From: Bactericera cockerelli
Taxonomy: Eukaryota > Arthropoda > Insecta > Hemiptera > Triozidae
Length of the DNA: 64,000 bases
Assembly (NCBI GenBank): GCA_024516035.1
Contig: CM044961.1
Location: 33,273,225 to 33,337,224, forward strand
Reading direction: 5' to 3'
Under the pieces are notes generated by a model. The model had not been told where the DNA came from. It worked only from the letters and a program-made list of their open reading frames with translations, and made no database searches. Position numbers and translations under genes: made by a program. Below are positions 10,376-21,009 of the stretch, in pieces. The first letter of the stretch is position 1; each line of letters begins with the position of its first letter.

Positions 10376-10581
10376 CGTGCCCGATAAGAATTAGATTTAA
10401 TATAATCTCCTAAAAGACTATCTAAAACCAGTTTTCTGAAAATCTAAACGATTAACAAGACAATTTTATTAGGTTAATCACAATATTTCTCTTCATCACA
10501 AAAACGATGCAATTATATATTATTATCTATCAAAGTTTTTTTTAATTTTAAATGTATTTCTTTGTGTTATAATATCAAAAT

Positions 10582-10792
10582 TGTAGGGGTAGCGCAGAAT
10601 ATTACAGAACGTTTCCATATTTTCAATATGCTAATATTTTATTTATGCCTATCTAATTCCGCCAATCATTGCTGCTCATATTAAAGCAGCTATTCATTTT
10701 TCCTCACGAGGTATGAGTGGACCCCGAACATCTAAGTACAAAGCAGAGACCTGCCCAGCTGGGGATCGAACGCAGCTAACTTGTAACAATTC
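10582..10792 (-). mobile_element. H-family SINE
   Basis: Minus-strand match to the element at 826, with cctcgtgaggaaaaatgaat, agcagcaatgattggcggaa and ggtagcgcagaat at the far end. The B-box survives as cgttcgatccccag. Confidence 0.7.
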
Positions 10793-10805
10793 CTGAATCC
10801 CGCCT

Positions 10806-10890
10806 TACTCAAAATTACCCAAACTTGGGACTCGAACCCCCGACCTGCAAGTTGTGATTCGTCTCATCGACCAAACTCCTGCAGTCAATG
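10806..10890 (-). mobile_element. tRNA-like fragment, possibly SINE-B related
   Basis: Ttgggactcgaacccccgac followed by ctgcaagttgtgattcgtct has the layout of a reversed B head. Substitutions are too many for a firm family call. Confidence 0.35.
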
Positions 10891-10924
10891 AGTAACTATA
10901 AAATAATAATAATAATATGGGCAC

Positions 10925-11398
10925 TTCGCTTACATTTTTTTATAAGGGATACCTTTTGGTGCACTCGTGTTGAAGTTGACCGAAATATGACCTTGGAATA
11001 CATACCTGTGAACAAAAATAAAAAATAGAAATAATTAAACTATTGGGACTATCAACAGGGAGTAGACCAGTATTGGCTTGATTCTGTGGGCCCTTGTCAA
11101 TTATTAGCCTCCTTGTAAAGACAGTGGTAGAAGTGCTGAGTCATTCCTCCACTGTCTGGCTACCATCGTTCACGATGACGCCACCCTATGCTGATGAATA
11201 ATAGGGTGGAAGAGGGTTGGGTGGAAGAGATTGCCACAGGCAATAACCCCGCCCTTTAGGTAGGACATTATTGTTATTTTCTTTTTTTTTTTACTCATTT
11301 ATTTTGTCATTTGTTTATTTTTTTTTTCCTTTCTTTTCTTAATTTTATACTGTTGCCTGTTTGTCTCCTAATAAAGCTTAAAAATAATAATAATAATA
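10925..11398 (+). mobile_element. Composite-K copy, 5'-truncated, one minisatellite unit
   Basis: Order seen: the shared post-head block (aagggataccttttggtgca), then gaacaaaaataaaaaataga, a single minisatellite unit remnant (gggactatcaacagggagta), ccttgtaaagacagtggtag, ctggctaccatcgttcacga, the hairpin block gttgggtggaagagattgcc, and a T-rich stretch ending cctaataaagctt plus (aat)n. This copy shows the element's internal order from post-head to tail. Confidence 0.75.
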
Positions 11399-11577
11399 TC
11401 GCCCTATTTATACTACCCGATCAGGATGAGTTCTATTATTCCAGCAGTAAGCCCAAGACGTGGTACTATCTGGTCAAAATCGCAAATGGGAATATAACTT
11501 GTTGTGTCCCGGCTGGGTTTCGAACCCGCGACCTCTGGATTACTAGCCAAACGCCTTGACCACTGAGCTATCGGAAC
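11399..11577 (-). mobile_element. SINE-C copy
   Basis: Minus-strand head tgttccgatagctcagtggt, B-box cgcgggttcgaaacccagcc, and tail taatagaactcatcctgatc. Its A/T-rich end abuts the (aat)n tail of the Composite-K copy, suggesting insertion into that tail or the reverse. Confidence 0.8.
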
Positions 11578-11628
11578 AGACAAGTAGTAATAACCGGACT
11601 GACTCTATCTTATACTATAGATAATGTG

Positions 11629-11766
11629 AACCGACCTCAGTAGCTTGATGGATAAGACTTGTAACCTGGAGGTCGGTGGTTCAAGTCCCGGTTTCAGCGT
11701 AAATTAGTAAAGTGAGTTGAGTGGTTGTGATATCACGATAGTGATTAATATGATAACTTTTTACAA
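11629..11766 (+). mobile_element. SINE-B copy
   Basis: Aaccgacctcagtagcttga, then a 10-bp head deletion, gacttgtaacctggaggtcg, gttcaagtcccggtttcagc, and tail cacgatagtgattaatatga. Confidence 0.8.
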
Positions 11767-11768
11767 AC

Positions 11769-12054
11769 ATGATAACTTTTTAGATAATGTGTAATTTCGT
11801 TCTGCCTGCTCAATGAATGTTTTGTTGTTGTTGTTGTGTTATGTTGAAACATTTTTTTGGCGTAGGTTACTGTGTCGAAAGAAAAGAAAAAAAAGAGGTG
11901 TAATTGTGTAATGCAAGTGTAATCATTGAGGTAACTGTGGTTTAAAACAAATAAAGCCATGACTCCAAGAACTTATTGAACATACATGCATAACACGAAC
12001 TTAACATCATACAAATCATGTATAAGAGTCATAAGTCATAACACAATAGATAAT
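11769..12054. other. No recognised feature
   Basis: AT-rich, with (ttg)n and purine-rich tracts. No gene or repeat family was found. Confidence 0.4.
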
Positions 12055-12212
12055 AATAATAATAATACGCCTTATTTAAACTGCCCGATTTGAACTATTC
12101 AGTCCATTATTCCAGCAGTAAGCCCGAGACGTATTATTATGTGGTCAAAATCCCAAATGGAGGATAACTTGTCATGTCCTGGCTGGATTTCGAACCTGCG
12201 ACCTCTGATACT
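12055..12212 (-). mobile_element. SINE-C copy, head truncated
   Basis: Reversed tail cgccttatttaaactgcccg, body and B-box region tggctggatttcgaacctgc. It ends at ctctgatactctgg without the first half of the head. It is paired in inverted orientation with the copy that starts 25 bp later. Confidence 0.75.
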
Positions 12213-12237
12213 CTGGACTTAAACGTAAATAGGTATT

Positions 12238-12438
12238 CGTCCCGGTAGCTCGGTGGTAAAGGCGGCACTTTGTGAATCCAGAGGTTCCAGAGGTCGCGGG
12301 TTCGAAAGCCAGCCGGGACATGACAAGTTATCCTCCCATGTGGGATTTTGACCACATAATAATATGTCTTGGGCTTACTGCTGGAGTAATGGGACTTACT
12401 AGTTCTAATCGGGCAGTATAAATAATGCGATATTATTC
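12238..12438 (+). mobile_element. SINE-C copy, full length
   Basis: Cgtcccggtagctcggtggt, B-box gcgggttcgaaagccagccg, body acaagttatcctcccatgtg, tail tctaatcgggcagtataaat. With the preceding copy it makes an inverted duplication of about 150-bp arms. Confidence 0.85.
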
Positions 12439-12439
12439 T

Positions 12440-13686
12440 CTTATATTCAGGTTCAACTGTGTTCTTTTTTATCTCAACAGTAATTTATTGTAAAGTTGAC
12501 GGAGAACAGGACAGCAAACCAGCATAGCTCACCGAGATGAGAAGAGAAGAAACCAATCCGAACCGTTTAACTCTCGACAAAAAAACTTCAGAAACCTGCT
12601 GATAAAGAAAGCTAAACGCCAGAACCAAACAAGTCCATACATACATAAATTATTATGTGAGGTAAATATAAGCTAGCTATGTGTTTATAATATACTTGCG
12701 ACTCTTAAGAGATAATAGAAAAATACATGTAGACTAATTATACGACATAATTATGTAGTAATATATGTATAGTAATTACTAATACTAAGCAAAGTTCTGA
12801 AAAAACACTCTTTCTCAGAAAAGTGGTGAAATTGAACATAACCCCGTAAATTGTTTATTCCTTTTTGGTTGTCAACTATTATCTAAAATATGGCGAATAG
12901 TCTTACATAAGGCATAATAAAAACATAAAAATATATAAAGAAATAAACGTTAACTTTAGATTTTGATTACTGATATAAACCTGTATTAAATTATTTCGTA
13001 ATAACGTTTCCAATAAAAATTTTTAAAAATATGCAAACTGATTATATTTTTTGATCCTATAATAGGTCCATTACACTTCGATGGCCTGATGCCATAAAGA
13101 GGATATAAACTGTAAAGAAAATAGGATATATGAGAAACCTGATTACTCGCCAATTTACTCTCTTAAAGTTAATAACCTTTTATAAGAGAACTGGGATATA
13201 AGAGAAAAATCTACCCGTGGTTCTCTTAGCAGCCGACTGTATTTTTGAAAGTAAACTAACTAAAGCTGAATAATATATGAGAAGAAATCCTTGGTAGTTT
13301 GAGAAATTTCTTCAGCCTGCATATTATGATTCCGCCTGGTCCATAGGGTAAGGTCGATTCTGCCCGGTCAGTTTGATGAGAAAAGAAAGTGAATGAGTAC
13401 ATAGGTTCAGTACATAGGTTTATGTACTTAAATACTTAGTCCAGGCAAGAGAGAGACGGATAGGATATAGGCCTGTAAAAGATATAGACTACTGATGGTA
13501 TGTATGTATGTACAATATTGCAATACGTATAAGGCAAAACGCTAGTTTTGCAGCGCCAAGAAAAACAAAACGAGCATGCTATATTACGCTAAACCTAGTT
13601 CGTATGTATTTTGTTTTGTAATTTCGACCTTCTTAGACAACTTTTTTTCAATGTTTTCATTCATATTGTGTTTGTCTTGTCGAATA
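12440..13686. other. AT-rich stretch without recognised feature
   Basis: No SINE, exon or terminal inverted repeat was recognised in about 1.2 kb, unusual for this window. Contains a tgta tetranucleotide tract near 13500. Confidence 0.45.
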
Positions 13687-13806
13687 GAACTACTCATTTG
13701 CTTGTGAAGTGAATGTTGGTGGAGACGCCAGAACTACACATTTGCTTGTGAATTAATATTGGTGGATGCGCCAAAACTACTCATTTGCTTGTAAAGTAAA
13801 TATTGT
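13687..13806. repeat. Tandem repeat, three copies of about 52 bp
   Basis: Actactcatttgcttgtgaa, actacacatttgcttgtgaa and actactcatttgcttgtaaa recur with gttggtggagacgccagaac or its variant between them. Confidence 0.75.
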
Positions 13807-15010
13807 GCAGAAACCAAATTTTATCATGGAAGCAACAAACAGGATTTTCAAGTTGAAAAAGAGGAATAGCCCACATGATATCATGAGTAGATACTATGTA
13901 TTTACCAATGCGTTATACATATACTGGCGAGGAAAGAGTATTTTAATCAATATAAAATATGTACGTATAGAATACATATTCAAGAGAATGATAAAGCATT
14001 CAATGTATACTCATAATAAGTAATTAATAAGAACAATGAACAAATCAAATTAGCTATCCAGAAAAAGAGATAGATGAACTGGAATATATATGTCTAAGTA
14101 CATACATATCATTATACATATCCAGGAAATGGATAGCTCACCGATATCTGGGTATATACCTACATACTAAATAGAATAATATCTATAAAGAGAAAGCTTT
14201 GTATAGCATGAATAAAACCTCCAAGGTTAGTGAAAAGCTTTAGTATTAACCTTGTGGTTGCCTTCATAAATAGTGTTTATTATTATTATAATACAGTGAC
14301 TAAGATGTTGTAGAAAATCATGAACCAGAAAAAGAAATGAAGTTGACGACATATACACATGCATATTACATATCCAGAAAGGTGGCACATAGATAGTTAA
14401 GAGTTCTTACAGTTATACATAATAAATAATAAAAAGACAGACCCATCTGAGCATGTATATGAAGAAGAGAAGGAAATGTATGAGCGAAAGAAGAGCTCGT
14501 TGTGAACAGAGTCCAGAAGATGAAGAATATGTGATATACAGTATGGTCGAAACCAGAGAAATTTGATAGAAGAAAAAAACCAGAAGTTATTTACAATTTT
14601 GTTTAAAAAAAAAAGTTCAGGTGTACCTATATACACAAAAGTTATTTACAATTTTTTTTTTTAAAAACAGCCCTCAAAGATGTAGAATGAAAAAACACAA
14701 GTTATTTAAAATAGAACACATTTGATTTCTTATACATACAATATTCTGATTTCATTAGTCCGGGCGATAAGGCGCGACTGAACCTGAGTGGTTTCAAGCC
14801 CGTTTGCTATAAATTTAGTGAAAGGGCGGCCAAATTCCAGTTTTCCATTTTAAGTCATTCTCAAATTAGTATGGAAAAAAGCATTTGCTTTTACTTTGTC
14901 TAGAAGACTTTATTTGAAAAGAATTTTATTTGAATGGATGGTCAAAATTTGAGTTTCTATTTAAATTCGTTATTCTCAAATTATACTACGAAAAAAGAAG
15001 AAAACAATAA
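13807..15010. other. AT-rich stretch without recognised feature
   Basis: The 85-codon frame at 13766 overlaps the tandem repeat and has no domain. Loose repeats of atatccaga occur near 14055, 14118 and 14372. At 14641 a 15-bp segment is repeated from 14585 (gttatttacaatttt). Confidence 0.4.
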
Positions 15011-15092
15011 TAATAATACTCTTTAGTGAAATGTAACCACCAGGCAAGGTTAATGCTCAATGCATTTTCTACCACCTAACCCTCAGCTAGGT
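15011..15092 (-). mobile_element. SINE-A tail fragment
   Basis: Ataataatactctttagtga, accaccaggcaaggttaatg and ctcaatgcattttctaccac. It stops at accctcag, so body and tRNA-like head are missing. Confidence 0.75.
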
Positions 15093-15095
15093 TTT

Positions 15096-15431
15096 CTACC
15101 ATATTTTACATGAAAAAAATGCTTTCATGTAAAATTAATTGTACAATGTACACCCGGTATAAATTTTTGGTCAGAATATGTAGATATCTATTCGGTCCTG
15201 AGTGAGATATCTCGGAAACGAAGATAGAATGTTGCCTGCCCGCCGGCAAGACAAATGGCCTGAAGTACTCCTCGAGTTCCAGAAATGGACTTGTAAGTCC
15301 GAGCCAGTCTTTTTTTGGCAAGTTGATGTTTTGACGTCAGTTGAATAGATATTTTTTGAGTGCAATGTTTGGTATCTACGCAAAACAAGTACAAATTTAG
15401 GGCAGAGTTAAGAGACATTTTTGTAATATAT
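15096..15431. other. No recognised feature
   Basis: Overlapping minus-strand frames of 70-84 codons at 15106-15442 lie in three different registers and show no domain. Gcaatgtttggtatctacgc at 15362 recurs in altered form at 15635. Confidence 0.35.
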
Positions 15432-15616
15432 AATAATAACACTTTTTAGTGGAAGGTAAACACCAGGCGAGGTTAATGCTCAAATAATTTTCTACCACCT
15501 AACCTCAGAGTCTTATCATTATCTGGTCACAAACTCAAACTAATGAGGAGAAATTCATGCACTGGGTGGGATTCGAACCAACGGATCCCTACGCTACCAC
15601 TTCACTACCAGTGCGC
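15432..15616 (-). mobile_element. SINE-A copy with deleted anticodon arm
   Basis: Tail cactttttagtggaaggtaa, body, B-box gggattcgaaccaacggatc. Then ccctacgctaccacttcact skips about 30 nt of the head before cagtgcgcac. Its flanks (ttgcaacttttggtatctac at 15639) repeat sequence seen at 15360, so it lies in a local duplication. Confidence 0.8.
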
Positions 15617-15710
15617 ACTATTGAATAAAAAGTTTTTGATTGCAACTTTTGGTATCTACATCACATAAGTACACATTTAGGGCACAATCAAGAGACATTT
15701 TCGTAATAAA

Positions 15711-15838
15711 TCCGACTGATCGATAAGGCGGCAGGCTTGTACCCTGGAGATCGGTGGTTCAAGTCCCGGTTCCAGCGTAATATAAGTAAAGCGAGTTTGA
15801 GTAGTTGTGATAATATTACGAAAGTGATTAGCACAGCT
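15711..15838 (+). mobile_element. SINE-B copy, 5'-truncated
   Basis: Starts at ccgactgatcgataaggcgg, with gcttgtaccctggagatcgg, B-box ggttcaagtcccggttcc and tail tacgaaagtgattagcacag. Confidence 0.8.
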
Positions 15839-15840
15839 AT

Positions 15841-16240
15841 ATATTACGATAAAAAACACATAATCACTAGCATCTGTACAAGGTGACTAATGTTTCACTG
15901 TTTGAGTGAAACAGAGACTGCTTGACATTGGTTGGAATCATAAACAAATAATGATAATTATTATTATTCTTACGATAATTATTATTATTGTTATTATAGA
16001 TAAAATCTCTTATTGAGTTCACATGAGTCAAGGATGTCGGTATTTGAATCATGATTCTGTCTGTTTTGTTACAATGCTAAGCCGGTTAGACAATTTATTT
16101 ATTATCTTGATATACTCGTACATAATTAATGTTTAATTTATTTATAACTACTCAAATTTGTGACATAGCACCCGCATACAGACTTAAATAGTTTGAGGCA
16201 TGGCTGAAAGTCGATGCTTGTGGTTATTATATCAAACTTT
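15841..16240. other. No recognised feature
   Basis: AT-rich, with (tta)n tracts at 15955-16000. No gene was seen. Confidence 0.4.
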
Positions 16241-16242
16241 TA

Positions 16243-16300
16243 CTGGGTTATAGCGCAGAATTATAGAACCTTTTGCTTATTTTTAATATCCCAATATATT
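16243..16300 (-). mobile_element. H-family end fragment
   Basis: Tgggttatagcgcagaatta and agaaccttttgcttattttt match the minus-strand start of the H copies at 10582 and 21010. The rest is replaced by three diverged atatgttattt units to 16370. Confidence 0.5.
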
Positions 16301-16403
16301 ATGTTATTTTTAATATCCCAATATGTTATTTTTGTCTATAATTCAACACAATATGTTATTTCTGCCTATATCCCACACATCTTTTTTTTTGCCTATAATA
16401 TTG

Positions 16404-16640
16404 GGGTCTGTGTTGTATTTTACCCATCCCGTAGTACCTATACTTCCCCTCTGATGGGCGAGAAGTGACACAATACTTCCCATTCAGGTGCTGTGTCAAC
16501 ACGAGCGCACCGAAACGTATCCCTTACAAACTGTAACCAAATTTTGAATACAATTTTTGTCCTCTCAGGGGATCGAACCCTTTCCGCATTGAAAACGGGA
16601 CCTTGAACATGGCAAGCGAGCACCTTATTATCATGCGCTA
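16404..16640 (-). mobile_element. SINE-G copy
   Basis: Reversed body (cccatcccgtagtacctata, ctgatgggcgagaagtgaca, cgagcgcaccgaaacgtatc) followed by the tRNA-like head (gggatcgaaccctttccgca, catggcaagcgagcacctta). The first part of the 3' end is missing. Confidence 0.8.
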
Positions 16641-16747
16641 ATGTTCAGTAGGTGTTGTTCCTTGAGCTATGTTGTCACCATGTTGGCAAACCAATCCTAA
16701 AATTCTTGCCGTCAGAATCAACCACGAAATTCAATCCTCTTTCATCA

Positions 16748-17265
16748 TCATCATAGGGTGACGTCATCGTGAACGATGGTAGCCAGACAGTGGAGGAATG
16801 ACTCAGCACTTCTACCACTGTCTTTACAAGGAGGCTAATAATTAACAAGGGCCCCCAGAACTAAGCCAATGTTGGTCTACTCCCTGTTTATAGTCCCCCG
16901 GCCAGACTGCTGGTCTACTCCCTGTTTATAGTACCCCAGCCAGACTGCTGGTTTACTCCCTGTTTATAGTCCCCCAGCCAGACTGCTGGTCTACTCCCTG
17001 TTTATAGTCCTCCAGCCAGACTGCTGGTTTACTCCCTGTTTATAGTCCCCCAGCCAGACTGCTGGTCTACTCCCTGTTTATAGTCCCCCAGCCTGACAGC
17101 TGGTCTACTCCCTGTTTATAGTCCCCCAGCCAGACTGCTGGTCTACTCCCTGTTTATAGTCCCCCAGCCAGACTGCTGGTCTACTTCCTGTTTATACTTT
17201 TATAGTCCCCCAGCCAGACTGCTGGTCTACTCCCTGGTAATAGTCCCCCAGCCAGAATTCTCTTT
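16748..17265 (-). mobile_element. Composite-K body with expanded minisatellite
   Basis: The reversed block agggtgacgtcatcgtgaac, ggtagccagacagtggagga, accactgtctttacaaggag is followed by about ten 38-bp units. The same order on the opposite strand occurs at 10925-11398 with one unit. The hairpin and tail part are absent from this copy. Confidence 0.8.
16873..17262. repeat. 38-bp minisatellite, about 10 units
   Basis: The unit reads ggtctactccctgtttatag plus tcccccagccagactgct. Starts are at about 16873, 16911, 16949, 16987, 17025, 17063, 17101, 17139, 17177 and 17223. The ninth unit carries a small internal duplication (tttatacttt). Units differ at only one to three positions, which points to recent amplification. 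Confidence 0.9.
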
Positions 17266-17389
17266 GCTCCAACAACAACAAAAAACAACAACGACAACAA
17301 TTTCTTCATTTCTTCCTGGTACTAACGGGAGTCAAACCAAAGCGTGGCGTGGGTCGAAGAATAATAATTCGAGAAATTTAAGGACGGGC

Positions 17390-17535
17390 GACTTTAAATT
17401 TCTCGAGAACAGAACAGATTTGAATTTCATGCAAACAGAACAGATGTGAATATCTTGTGAACGGATCGATTTGAATTTCTTGTGAACAGATAGATTTAAA
17501 TTAAATTTCTTGTCAACCGATGGAATTTGGCTTGT
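17390..17535. repeat. Diverged tandem repeat, about 31-bp unit, five copies
   Basis: Gaacagaacagatttgaatt, gtgaacggatcgatttgaat, tgtgaacagatagatttaaa and flanking ttctcgagaa or tttcttgt recur from 17390 to 17530. Confidence 0.6.
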
Positions 17536-17799
17536 CAAGAATAACTTTCTTATCTGTAAAATAGGATTTTTAGTACAAAAAGCTACTTTTTTTTAACTTC
17601 AAGACCATTCGTTTAGATAGCTGTTATAGAAAACGCTCGCAAATAACGCACAAATAATTATTTCATAAATTATTGGCATTTAGTTTTTTCTCGTTCGAAA
17701 AAATAAAGATAGTTGTGCGATGCGATCAAAGTCTCTAATTTATGTATTGTTTCTTGATATAACTGGTGTTTCTTAAAATATCTCTCCTTGCTTCTTTTT

Positions 17800-17962
17800 T
17801 TTTGGGTTGAACGTCGCTTTCAACTGCATGGTCGTATAACGAATGGGGTGTTACCCTCTATTCCCAGAAAACTTTTAAGAGATCGAACAATAACCTCACC
17901 TAGCCTGGGTGGGACCGGAATGCCAGCATTACGAAGTCTTCACTATGGCAAGCTCTTCCACC
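17800..17962 (-). mobile_element. SINE-F copy, 5S head missing
   Basis: Reversed end aacgtcgctttcaactgcat, ccctctattcccagaaaact, body cctcacctagcctgggtggg and gaatgccagcattacgaagt. It breaks off before the 5S-derived head. The sequence after cttccaccc continues into a Composite-K-like end. Confidence 0.7.
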
Positions 17963-17983
17963 CAACCTTTTTTGACGCGGACA

Positions 17984-18013
17984 CTTGAAAATAACAATAT
18001 TGTTATTTTCAAG
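17984..18013. repeat. 30-bp perfect palindrome
   Basis: The 15-base arm cttgaaaataacaat is followed at once by its exact reverse complement, with no spacer. It sits at the junction between a SINE-F fragment and a Composite-K tail, so it may be an inversion or insertion scar. Confidence 0.85.
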
Positions 18014-18015
18014 TT

Positions 18016-18160
18016 ATAATGCCCTTTAGGTAGGACATTATTGTTATTTTCTTTTCTTTTTTATTTTGTCATTTGTTTGTTCTTTTTTCTTCTGTCTTTT
18101 CTTAATTTTATAATGTTGCATGTTTGTCCTCCTAATAAAGCTTAATAATAAATAATAAAT
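18016..18160 (+). mobile_element. Composite-K 3' tail fragment
   Basis: Aatgccctttaggtaggaca, ttattgttattttctttt, gtcctcctaataaagcttaa and (taa)n match the tail of the copy at 10925. The hairpin block is lost. Confidence 0.75.
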
Positions 18161-18282
18161 AAAATACTGCTTTATTAAACACTTAAGTGTGGGCTGCTCG
18201 AGCACTTGAAGAAAATAGTCTGACATGGTTTACATAATACTTTTTTTTTGCATAACAATGAACACTGTTTGCAACAGATCTT

Positions 18283-18400
18283 ATAATAATAATCATACTC
18301 TTTAGTGGAAGTTAAAAACCAGGCGAGAGGTTAAAAATAGTTTAATGGTTAACGCTCAGAGCATTTCTACCACCTAACCCTCAGAGTCTTATTATTATGT
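18283..18400 (-). mobile_element. SINE-A, tail half (interrupted)
   Basis: Actctttagtggaagttaaa to cagagtcttattattatgtg. The element resumes at 18600 with atgtggtcacaaactgaaat. A Composite-K tail was inserted in between. A small internal duplication (gttaaaaatagtttaatgg) is present. Confidence 0.85.
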
Positions 18401-18599
18401 GGAAGAGATTGCCATAGGCAATAACCCCGCCCTTTAGTTAGGACATATGTTTTCAAATATTTTCTATTCTTTCTCATTTTTATTGTATATATGTATATAT
18501 TGTTTTTCTCATTTTTTCACTGTTAAAATTATTATTTGTATGTACATAATGTCCTTTTGTATCTAATAAAGAATTGTATAATAATAATAAAAATAATAA
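18401..18599 (+). mobile_element. Composite-K tail inserted into SINE-A
   Basis: Aagagattgccataggcaat, aaccccgccctttagttagg, then T-rich sequence ending ctaataaagaattgtataat and (aat)n. Both sides read atgtgg, consistent with a short target-site duplication. The A-rich tail makes its exact length ambiguous. Confidence 0.85.
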
Positions 18600-18722
18600 T
18601 ATGTGGTCACAAACTGAAATTAATAAGGAAAAATTCCTGCACTGGGTGGGATTTGAACCAACGGATCCCTACGCTACCTGGATTACCAGACTAGCGCATC
18701 AACCACTTGACTACCAGTGCAC
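18600..18722 (-). mobile_element. SINE-A, head half (interrupted)
   Basis: Atgtggtcacaaactgaaat to gactaccagtgcac. The tRNA-like head is well preserved (ggatttgaaccaacggatcc, tggattaccagactagcgca). Confidence 0.85.
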
Positions 18723-18942
18723 TTCACACACTCTTCTTTTACACTCTTCGAGTAATCGATTCTTTTATATGATTACGGTCATTGATTGGCTCGTTCATCG
18801 GGAGAACTTGGACTTTTTCTAATAATTAACCCATTCAACACTTTGAAAATTGCAAGCTAGCCTGGCTTGTTATGGCTGGCTACTTGGCTGGGTTGTTCTC
18901 TGTTTACTTTTAATTTTCTAGCAATACACTGTTTAGTATATC

Positions 18943-19098
18943 ATCATCATAGGGTGGCGTCATCTTGATGGTAGCCAGACAGTGGAGGAATGACTCAGCA
19001 CTTCTACCACTGTCTTTACAAGGAGGCTAATAATTGACAAGGCCCCCCAGAACCAAGCCAATGCTGGTTTACTCCCTGATTATAGTCCCCCAGTTTAG
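18943..19098 (-). mobile_element. Composite-K body fragment, one minisatellite unit
   Basis: Catcatagggtggcgtcatc, ttgatggtagccagacagtg, caaggaggctaataattgac, then a single unit (ggtttactccctgattatag, tcccccag). Head and tail are missing. Confidence 0.8.
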
Positions 19099-19274
19099 TT
19101 TAATATAGACACTGTTAACAAAAGATCGCAACACTTGTATGTATATTGTATACTACTGTTTAGATTTAAGTTAAGATCACTGAGAAACTCTTCAAGATCA
19201 GCGAGAGTTATTCCGCCTTCTCATTAAAATAACAATGGCTCTCATGATAATGACCATGATGACATGGCCTTGAA

Positions 19275-20250
19275 TCTACATATAAAACCCCTTCAAGTGA
19301 ATATCCCGTAATTTCCTCCCCACATAAAACCCCTTCAACTGTATATCCCCTTCCACCCCATTACAGAACCTCTTCATCTGTATTTCCTTTAGTTTAAGTT
19401 AAAGTAGTGAGACCCATCCAAGTAAGATAAAACCATAGGCATTATCACCACCCTTGATCAGTTTTTGTTTAATATAATTATTTCCCAAAATTTAATATTA
19501 ACTGGAGGATATGAAAATTATGTAAATAAAGGTTGATGTAAATCTTAATATATAAATGTCAAAGTCACTGACTGACTGATCATCGCCCTACAGCCGAACT
19601 GGTAAGTCCTAGGAAGCTGAAATTTGGTAGGTAGCTTTGTCTTATAGTCTAGATGTGCAATAAGACGGGATTTTTCGAAATTCCCACTACAACACCTGCC
19701 ATTGGCGAAAAAGGATTTTTTGCTTTCACGGCCATGCCTCGGCCCGCAAAGCGGGCGACAGCCCGCTAGTTGTTTATAAATATAAACAAGTGTATATTCC
19801 ATGCCACTTATTCCGCATATGATACCCCTTCGACTGTATTTCCTTAAATTTTGGAGTCATTACATAAAATATTGAAGAACTAGAGTTAAAATGGGCATCA
19901 TGAGAGCATCAAGCATGTATGTAAGAGAATTATAAGATTCAGAAATATGAAAGATTATTAACTTTGTGCTTTGAAAAAACAATGTTTAATATAAAAAATG
20001 AACTCAAATTGAAAAAAAAAAACTATAATCTATACCCCATAGCGCCACAGTTTTTCTCAATATAATAATAATAATAATAACAAGTTGATTTATTTTCATT
20101 CTACAGTTTTTTAATTACAATCCCCTTGAAGTACAATATCTCTTGTACTTTATAAAACCCCTTCAAGTGTATATCCCATATTATCCTCAAATTCATCTGA
20201 ACCCCCATCATAAAACCCCTTCAAGTGAATATCCCATAGCATCCTCCGAG
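19275..20250. repeat. Scattered repeats of a caccccttcaactgtatatcc-like motif
   Basis: Variants such as aaaaccccttcaagtgaata, aaaaccccttcaactgtata, gataccccttcgactgtatt and aaaaccccttcaagtgtata occur at about 19284, 19326, 19820, 20155 and 20213. The spacing is irregular, and the compact Helitron sits within the group. Confidence 0.55.
19543..19769 (+). mobile_element. Compact non-autonomous Helitron, 227 bp
   Basis: It starts TCTTAATATATAAATG and ends with a GC-rich hairpin (gcccgc-aaa-gcgggc), gacagcccg and CTAG. Flanking bases are A on the left and T on the right, with no target duplication, as expected for Helitrons. The interior holds one unit of the sequence tandemly repeated in the 2762-bp relative at 27990-30751 (ggtaagtcctaggaagctga, aattcccactacaacacctg). 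No Rep/helicase is encoded. Confidence 0.85.
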
Positions 20251-20493
20251 CAATAATCTCTTCTGGCATTCACGGCTACCATCCAGTGATCTTTTGTTCA
20301 TCGAGGTCCTTCAAGTAAGACAATGCATAGATGACGGTGAATGTGTGTCATTTGATAGCCTAGCTGATAGTCATGTTGAGTGGATATGTAAATTACCTAA
20401 TTTGGATATCCTGGTGACGATTTTATCTCTGTTCTTGATAGGTCGGAAGGAATCTTCGTCACGGTAGGTATCCCAGTATATTTTTTTTCTTCT

Positions 20494-20624
20494 CATATTT
20501 GTGTTTATCACTATCGTGATATCACAACTACTGAAACTAGCTTGACTAAATTTACGCTGAAACCGGACTTGAACCACCGACCTCCAAGTCCGCCGCCTTA
20601 TCGATCAAGTGACTGAGGTCGGTT
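20494..20624 (-). mobile_element. SINE-B copy
   Basis: Reversed tail atatttgtgtttatcactat and cgtgatatcacaactactga. The head has a 9-bp deletion that removes aggttacaa between cgacctcc and aagtccgccgcc. The head ends tgaggtcggt. Confidence 0.8.
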
Positions 20625-20625
20625 A

Positions 20626-21009
20626 TTCCATGAAGAAAAGATATTATCTAGGATTTCCCCCCTTTTTTAGTTTTATACACGATTGTGATTAACACAAATA
20701 TGATAACTTCACCATTTTATTAATTCCCACTGGAATTCCAACTACTTGAGATTCCAAAGCACAACTGTGACCTAATATACGGACCGTTGGATTGCATATC
20801 TACATTAAAGCATACCTCAAGAGAGAGGTAGAGGTGTTTGTCTAAGAAAGGAACATGATTACATAGATGACTTTCCTCTCAGTCTAAATTTACAAGGTGT
20901 TCTTTGCGACAAGTTTCATCACATGGTTATATGAGAAAAGAAAGGATAATATTAGATAATAATATGTTATAATGTTTTTTTCTTTGTGTTATTATATGTA
21001 ACAAAAAAT
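20626..21009. other. No recognised feature
   Basis: AT-rich. Near 20680 gattgtgattaacacaaata and tgataacttcacc is an isolated SINE-B tail without a head. Otherwise nothing was identified. Confidence 0.4.
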
